Position numbers and translations under genes: made by a program
The notes under the pieces: model-generated
Databases searched by the model: none
The model's input: only the letters and a program-made list of their open reading frames with translations
What the model was told of the DNA's origin: nothing
Shown here: positions 60,097 to 64,000 of the stretch, piece after piece
Layout of the letters: each line of letters starts with the position of its first letter
How positions within the stretch are numbered: the first letter of the stretch is position 1
Assembly (NCBI RefSeq): GCF_004361735.1
Contig: NZ_SNVV01000020.1
Span: 1 to 64,000, forward strand
Direction of reading: 5' to 3'
From: Azoarcus indigens
Lineage (GTDB): Bacteria > Pseudomonadota > Gammaproteobacteria > Burkholderiales > Rhodocyclaceae
Length of the DNA: 64,000 bases

Positions 60097-61290
60097 TCAC
60101 TCCGTCACCATCTCCCGCCCCCGCACCCACAAGCGCCAGGCCAGCGCGCTCGCCCACATCGACCCCGCCACCGCGACCATCATCGGCAACGGCGAGCCGC
60201 CCACACCGTGCCCCACCGCCACGCCCAGCACCGCCCCCAGCCCCATCTGCAGGAAACCCATCAGCGAGGCGGCAGCGCCGGCCATGTGCGGGTAGGCCGA
60301 GAGCGCGATCGCGGTGGCGTTGGGCAGCGACAGCCCGGTCGAACAGGTGATGAACCACATCGGCACCATCAGCGCCAGCGGATGGTCGATGCCGAACAGC
60401 GGCGGCAGCATCAGCGCGACGCCGGATACCGCGCCCAGCACCACGCCGTGGCGCAGCAGCCGGCCCGGCCCGAGGCGGCGGGAATAGCGGCCGGACAGCA
60501 CCGTGCCCAGCATGAAGCCGGTGACGTTGCAGCCGAAGGCCAGGCCCATGCCCTGCGGCGAGAAGCCGTAATGGTCGATGAAGACGAAGGCGGCGCCGGA
60601 AATGAAGGCGAACAGCCCGGCATAGCCGAAGCCGTTCACCATCACCACGCCGCGATAGAGGCGGTCCGCCAGCAGCGAGCGATAGTTGGCGATGATGTTG
60701 CGCGGCCGCAGCGCCAGCGGATCCAGGTGGCGGTTGGTCTCGGTCAGCATGCGCCAGACGAAGATCACCTGTATCGCCGAGAAGGCGGTGAGGAAGGCGA
60801 AGGTAGCGCGCCAGCCGAAGGCCACCGTCAGCCAGCCGCCGAACAGCGGCGCCAGCAAGGGCGCCAGCGCCATCGCCGCCGACATGTAGGACAGCATGCG
60901 CGCCGCCTCCTGCGGTCCGTACAGATCGCGCACGATGGCACGCCCCAGCACCGGCCCGGCACAGGCTGCCAGCGCCTGCACGAAGCGCGCGCCCACCAGC
61001 CCGCCTATGGACGGCGCCAGCATGCAGGCGGCGGAAGCGCCCACATAAACCAGCATGGACAGCAGCAGCACCGGCCGGCGGCCGTAGCGGTCCGACACCG
61101 GGCCGAGAACCAGCTGGCCAAAGCCGAAGCCAATCAGGTAGGCGGAGAGGGTGAGCTGGGCCCCCGCGGAATCCGTCCCCAGCGCGGCAGCGATGGAAGG
61201 CAGCGCGGGCAGGTAAAAATCGGTGGACAGCGGGCCGATGGCGACCAGGCTGGTGATGAGGATGGCGAACGCGGCAGTGGGGTGGTTCAT
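60097..61290 (-). CDS. Bcr/CflA-family multidrug efflux MFS transporter
   Basis: 397 residues with 12 membrane helices. The start FAILITSLVAIGPLSTDFYLPALPSI and the loop-2 motif GPVSDRYGRRPVLL are the Bcr/CflA signature. The mid-protein cytoplasmic ALRPRNIIANYRSLL is also typical. It should export drugs or metabolites against protons; the substrate is not predictable. Confidence 0.9.
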   Translation of the reverse strand: MNHPTAAFAILITSLVAIGPLSTDFYLPALPSIAAALGTDSAGAQLTLSAYLIGFGFGQLVLGPVSDRYGRRPVLLLSMLVYVGASAACMLAPSIGGLVGARFVQALAACAGPVLGRAIVRDLYGPQEAARMLSYMSAAMALAPLLAPLFGGWLTVAFGWRATFAFLTAFSAIQVIFVWRMLTETNRHLDPLALRPRNIIANYRSLLADRLYRGVVMVNGFGYAGLFAFISGAAFVFIDHYGFSPQGMGLAFGCNVTGFMLGTVLSGRYSRRLGPGRLLRHGVVLGAVSGVALMLPPLFGIDHPLALMVPMWFITCSTGLSLPNATAIALSAYPHMAGAAASLMGFLQMGLGAVLGVAVGHGVGGSPLPMMVAVAGSMWASALAWRLWVRGREMVTE

Positions 61291-61765
61291 GCCTGAATTA
61301 TTGCATGGCTAGCGCTGCTGACTTTTCAGTCGCTTGCCGCATGGTCGCCGGCGAGGGCTGGCTCGGGATTTCTCCGTGCGGGCGTAGGCGGGAAAGGGAA
61401 GCACTGCGTCGCCGGCCGAAGCGTCCTGGGGGCCGGCTGGCCACGGGGCCGGCAGCCGGGGCGTGGAGCGGTAGTCTGGGTTCAGAGAGAGAGGCTCACG
61501 GAACTGGAGCGTCGCCGCCCCTGCGGGGCGCCCCCTCGCCCTCGCCCTCGCCCTCACGCCCAGCCTCGGCCTCCCACTTCGCCGACGACCCGGTGGGCGT
61601 GGTTTTTCTCCCTCTCCCCCTGGGAGGGGAGCGACGCGGAATACCCCAAGAGCCGCTCCTTGCCCGCCGCCAAAAGCTGCGCCTCCCCTCCTGGCCTCAT
61701 CCCGAGACATAGCCGGGCACAGCGTTGCATACGGCAGCCGGCTTGCTCTGTCGCCGCTGCCGGTT
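61291..61765. other. 475-base gap without a convincing gene
   Basis: The stretch has poor coding character; open frames here lack family resemblance. It contains a short CCCTCG direct repeat (three copies plus CCCTCA, 61533-61556) and a CTCCCC / GGGGAG palindrome at 61614-61631. The latter is typical of small CT/GA-rich intergenic repeat elements in GC-rich proteobacteria. The promoter of the leftward exporter is presumably at its left end. Confidence 0.45.
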
Positions 61766-62410
61766 CTACTCCGCGTCCGGTTGCCGCGCCGGCGATGCCT
61801 GAATGAAGGCCTCCAGCGCCTCGCAGGCCGCAACGATGCGCGTGATCGTGGGCATGGCGGAAAGGTCGCAATCGAAGCGGCGGGCGTTGAATACCTGGGG
61901 CGCCAGGCAGAGGTCGGCCAGGGTGGGCGTGTCGCCATGGCAGAAGGTGCCGGTGCGCGGGTCGCCGGCGAGCAGGCGTTCCACCGTCGCCAGGCCGCTG
62001 CCCACCCAGTGGTGGTACCAGGCCTTCTTCGCCGCTTCGTCCACCGCCAGTGTGCCGCTGAGGTACTTCAGCACCCGCAGATTGTTCAGCGGATGCACTT
62101 CGCAGGCGATGGTCTGGGCGATGGCGCGGATGCGGGCGCGGTCCAGCGCGGAACCGGGTAGCAGTGGCGGCTCGGGGTGGGTTTCGTCCAGGTATTCGAT
62201 GATGGCGAGGGACTGGGTGAGCACCTGGCCGCCGGCTTCCAGCGCCGGCAGCAGGCCGGCGGGGTTGAGGGCGCGATATTCCGGCTGGTGCTGCTCGCCG
62301 CCACCGCGTACCAGGTGTACCGGCACCGCCTCGTAATCCAGGCCTTTCAGCGCCAGGGCGATGCGTACCCGGTAGGCGGCAGAGCTGCGGAAGTAGGTGT
62401 AGAGCTTCAT
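61766..62410 (-). CDS. maiA: Maleylacetoacetate (or maleylpyruvate) isomerase
   Basis: 214 residues, zeta-class GST. The start MKLYTYFRSSAAYRVRIAL carries the SSxxxRVRIAL active-site motif of the class, and NPAGLLPALE and LAIIEYLDETHP follow. The C-terminal half has HPLNNLRVLKYL, typical of MaiA. It isomerises maleylacetoacetate in tyrosine/homogentisate or a gentisate-type aromatic pathway. No other pathway gene lies beside it in the window. Confidence 0.85.
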   Translation of the reverse strand: MKLYTYFRSSAAYRVRIALALKGLDYEAVPVHLVRGGGEQHQPEYRALNPAGLLPALEAGGQVLTQSLAIIEYLDETHPEPPLLPGSALDRARIRAIAQTIACEVHPLNNLRVLKYLSGTLAVDEAAKKAWYHHWVGSGLATVERLLAGDPRTGTFCHGDTPTLADLCLAPQVFNARRFDCDLSAMPTITRIVAACEALEAFIQASPARQPDAE

Positions 62411-62569
62411 CGTTGTCGGGCTGGTCTGGGGCTTGGGGTCGGAGAGGGCGGTGGCCAACCGGGCTGCCGCTGGGTGGCCGGGCCGGGAAAAGCCCAGGGC
62501 CCGGGACCCCCGGCGAGCGCCTTCTCCCTGTGGCTCGCCGGCCCCATCACCGTCGGCCGTAAGGTAAGC

Positions 62570-62601
62570 GGCGAGCGGCAGACAGCCCGCTGCCGCTCGC
62601 C
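62570..62601 (-). terminator. Hairpin after the TRAP binding protein gene
   Basis: A perfect 12-bp stem GGCGAGCGGCAG / CTGCCGCTCGCC with an 8-base loop begins seven bases beyond the stop codon. The minus-strand 3' flank (CTTACCTTACGG) lacks a T-run, so it is a weak or Rho-assisted terminator. Confidence 0.55.
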
Positions 62602-62607
62602 AGGGAC

Positions 62608-63645
62608 TTACTTGTCGTACTTGCGGATCAACTCCTTGGCACTGTCCAGCATGGCCTGGCCGTCGTAGCCCTTGCCTTTCATCTCCGCCACCCAGTCGAC
62701 GGCGAGCTTGTCGGTGGCCGTGCGCCAGTTCGCCAGCTCGGCGGAGGGGATGGTGTTGAAGCGGTTGCCGTGGTCCACCGCCTTCTGCCGTGCCGGCGCG
62801 GCGGATTCGTCCCATACGCGGCCGAGCATGGCGGAGAACTCGGCGCCGGAGTTGGCGTCGATGACCTGCTTCAGTTCCGGCGGCAGGCCTTCGTACCTGG
62901 CCTTGTTCATGGCGATGGTGAACACGGCGGTGTACAGCGCCGGCTCGGCCGGGTCGGTTTCGGCGTGGTAGCGGGTGAGCTCGTGCAGCTTCACCGGCGG
63001 AATCACTTCCCAGGGCAGCACATAGCCGTCGATGACGCCCTTGGACATGGATTCGGTGACCTGCGGCAGCGGCATCGCCACCGGCGTGGCGCCGAAGGCG
63101 GCCAGCATCTTGTTGGTGAGGCGCGTCGGCGCCCGCATCTTCATGCCGCGGAAGTCGGCCAGCTTCTCGATGGGCTTGTTGCCGTGGATGTAGCCGTTGT
63201 CATGGACGTGGAAGGCCAGCGGCTTGAGCTGGCCGAAATCCTTCTGGCCATAGATCTGCACGTAGTCCCACACCGCCCGGCTGGTGGCCTCGGCGCTGCG
63301 GCTCATGAAGGGCAGCTCGAACACTTCCACCGAGGGGAAACGGCCAGGCGTGTAGCCGGGCAGCGTCCACACGATATCGGCGACGCCGTCTATGGCTTGC
63401 TGGATGAGTTGCGGCGGCGTGCCGCCCAGCTGCATCGCCGGGTAGAGCTGGCACTTCAGCCGGTTGTTGGACTCCTTGGCGATCTTGTCGCACCAAGGCA
63501 GCAGCACCTTCTGGTGCGACAGCGCGGTGGCGGGCCAGAAGTGGGCGACCTTGAGCACCACTTCCTGCGCGCGGGCGGCAGGCGCTGCCAGCGTGGCGGC
63601 GAGGGCGGCGGTGGCGATGAAGGCGGTGGCGAGCTTGCGTGGCAT
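62608..63645 (-). CDS. TRAP transporter substrate-binding protein
   Basis: 345 residues. A signal peptide (about 1-26, cut after ARA) precedes a DctP-type fold: VLKVAHFWPATALSHQKVLLPW, LYPAMQLGGTPPQLIQQ, and FRGMKMRAPTRLTNKMLAAFGATPVAMPL, whose Arg in this helix region contacts carboxylates. It captures an organic acid for a membrane TRAP permease. DctQ/DctM genes are not in view; they may lie right of the window, or the protein may be an orphan. Next to maiA, an aromatic acid is possible but unproven. Confidence 0.88.
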   Translation of the reverse strand: MPRKLATAFIATAALAATLAAPAARAQEVVLKVAHFWPATALSHQKVLLPWCDKIAKESNNRLKCQLYPAMQLGGTPPQLIQQAIDGVADIVWTLPGYTPGRFPSVEVFELPFMSRSAEATSRAVWDYVQIYGQKDFGQLKPLAFHVHDNGYIHGNKPIEKLADFRGMKMRAPTRLTNKMLAAFGATPVAMPLPQVTESMSKGVIDGYVLPWEVIPPVKLHELTRYHAETDPAEPALYTAVFTIAMNKARYEGLPPELKQVIDANSGAEFSAMLGRVWDESAAPARQKAVDHGNRFNTIPSAELANWRTATDKLAVDWVAEMKGKGYDGQAMLDSAKELIRKYDK

Positions 63646-63961
63646 GGTGATCTCCTCTCGTTCTTGTGTGTTTCCGGCTACCGGCTATGGGGGCAGCGGA
63701 GGGCGTGGATCGGTTACTGTCGGGCGGTGGGATGCCTGGGTGAGACGACTGCGGGGTGCTGCGGAAACGACGCGGCCGGCACGCAAGCAAGCCCGCGCGA
63801 CCGGCCGGGGGTGAATGACGGTGCGTGCTCGCCGGTGGCGGGAAGGGGCATGCGGCGCGGCGGAAGAGGCCCAGTCCTTGGGTGGCTGGCAGCCCCGCCG
63901 GGCCGCCAGCCACCCAGGTGCTTCCCCAACCGCCCGCCGCCCTTGGGGCGGGCGCCAGCGC
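63646..63961. other. Gap with two GC-rich hairpins before the right-edge gene
   Basis: About 316 bases with no convincing gene. It holds a perfect 12-bp inverted repeat, TGGGTGGCTGGC at 63879-63890 and GCCAGCCACCCA at 63905-63916 (14-base loop). A second stem, GCCCGCC at 63932-63938 and GGCGGGC at 63947-63953, lies just past the stop of the leftward right-edge gene. The second is probably that gene's terminator, without a T-run. Confidence 0.5.
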
Positions 63962-64000
63962 TCAGCGCGCCGGCAGCGCCACCTTGTTCTCGATGTAGCC
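63962..64000 (-). CDS. C-terminal end of an unidentified protein (runs off the right edge)
   Basis: The minus strand reads GYIENKVALPAR followed by TGA at 63964-63962. Third-position G/C bias is as in the neighbours and a hairpin follows, so a real gene end is likely. Twelve residues are too few to name a family. Confidence 0.4.
   Translation of the reverse strand, partial: GYIENKVALPAR

Noticed and set aside
61533-61556. CCCTCG tandem copies as a possible CRISPR or VNTR
   Set aside because: Only four 6-base units with no spacers; too short for either.

Overview
The window is about 64 kb of GC-rich (roughly two-thirds G+C), densely coded DNA, most likely the chromosome of a free-living nitrogen-fixing betaproteobacterium of the Rhodocyclales/Zoogloeaceae type (Azoarcus, Aromatoleum or Thauera-like). 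The evidence is nifLA beside rnfABCDGEH, a ptsN-hprK pair, a short HPF, a DUF3683 flavoprotein and YqaA/DUF1840 proteins, a mix I associate with Betaproteobacteria. Genus is inference. I saw no phage, insertion sequence, CRISPR array, rRNA or tRNA.

Positions 1-10,800 form a nitrogen-fixation regulation and electron-supply block. The first codons of a transhydrogenase alpha subunit lie at the left edge, followed by nifA and nifL (minus strand) and the divergent seven-gene rnfABCDGEH operon. The nifL-rnfA gap holds two -24/-12 (sigma-54) promoters facing apart, a NifA upstream activator site between them and an NtrC-like dyad. A Na+/H+ antiporter homologue follows rnfH. rpoN (sigma-54) lies 11 kb further on, so sensor, activator, sigma factor and target operon are all present.

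Positions 10,870-20,100 carry core genes: thiL-pgpA-pncC, recA-recX, lptB-rpoN-hpf, ptsN-hprK and ilvA. Positions 20,300-34,500 are mixed housekeeping: a periplasmic binding protein, 5-formyl-THF cyclo-ligase, a lytic transglycosylase, an NDUFA9-like protein, two GSTs, cca, a MidA-like methyltransferase, a pteridine reductase, ttcA, an FHA protein with a degenerate cyclase domain, a PsiF protein and small proteins. Positions 34,600-43,750 hold a 1293-residue DUF3683 flavoprotein/Fe-S oxidoreductase, a sirtuin, a molybdopterin oxidoreductase, pyrE and xth.

Positions 43,800-60,050 are rich in signalling. An EAL-type c-di-GMP response regulator is paired with a sensor kinase, followed by a YqjD/E/K-like trio and pyrimidine/purine salvage genes (upp-uraA, hpt). 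An OmpR/EnvZ-like pair stands divergent to a serine-rich secreted protein, with a phased operator between them. A second two-component pair leads into a DegP-like periplasmic protease gene, with a PmrA-type direct repeat in front of it. The right end has a Bcr/CflA exporter, a MaiA-like isomerase, a TRAP binding protein and the last codons of an unidentified gene.

The most interesting material is regulatory: the nifL/rnfA divergent control region, the phased TTACCGGCGG operator at 53400-53494, and the CTTAAG-N5-CTTAAG box at 57855-57871. All functional statements rest on reading the sequence and on general family knowledge; no database search was possible.
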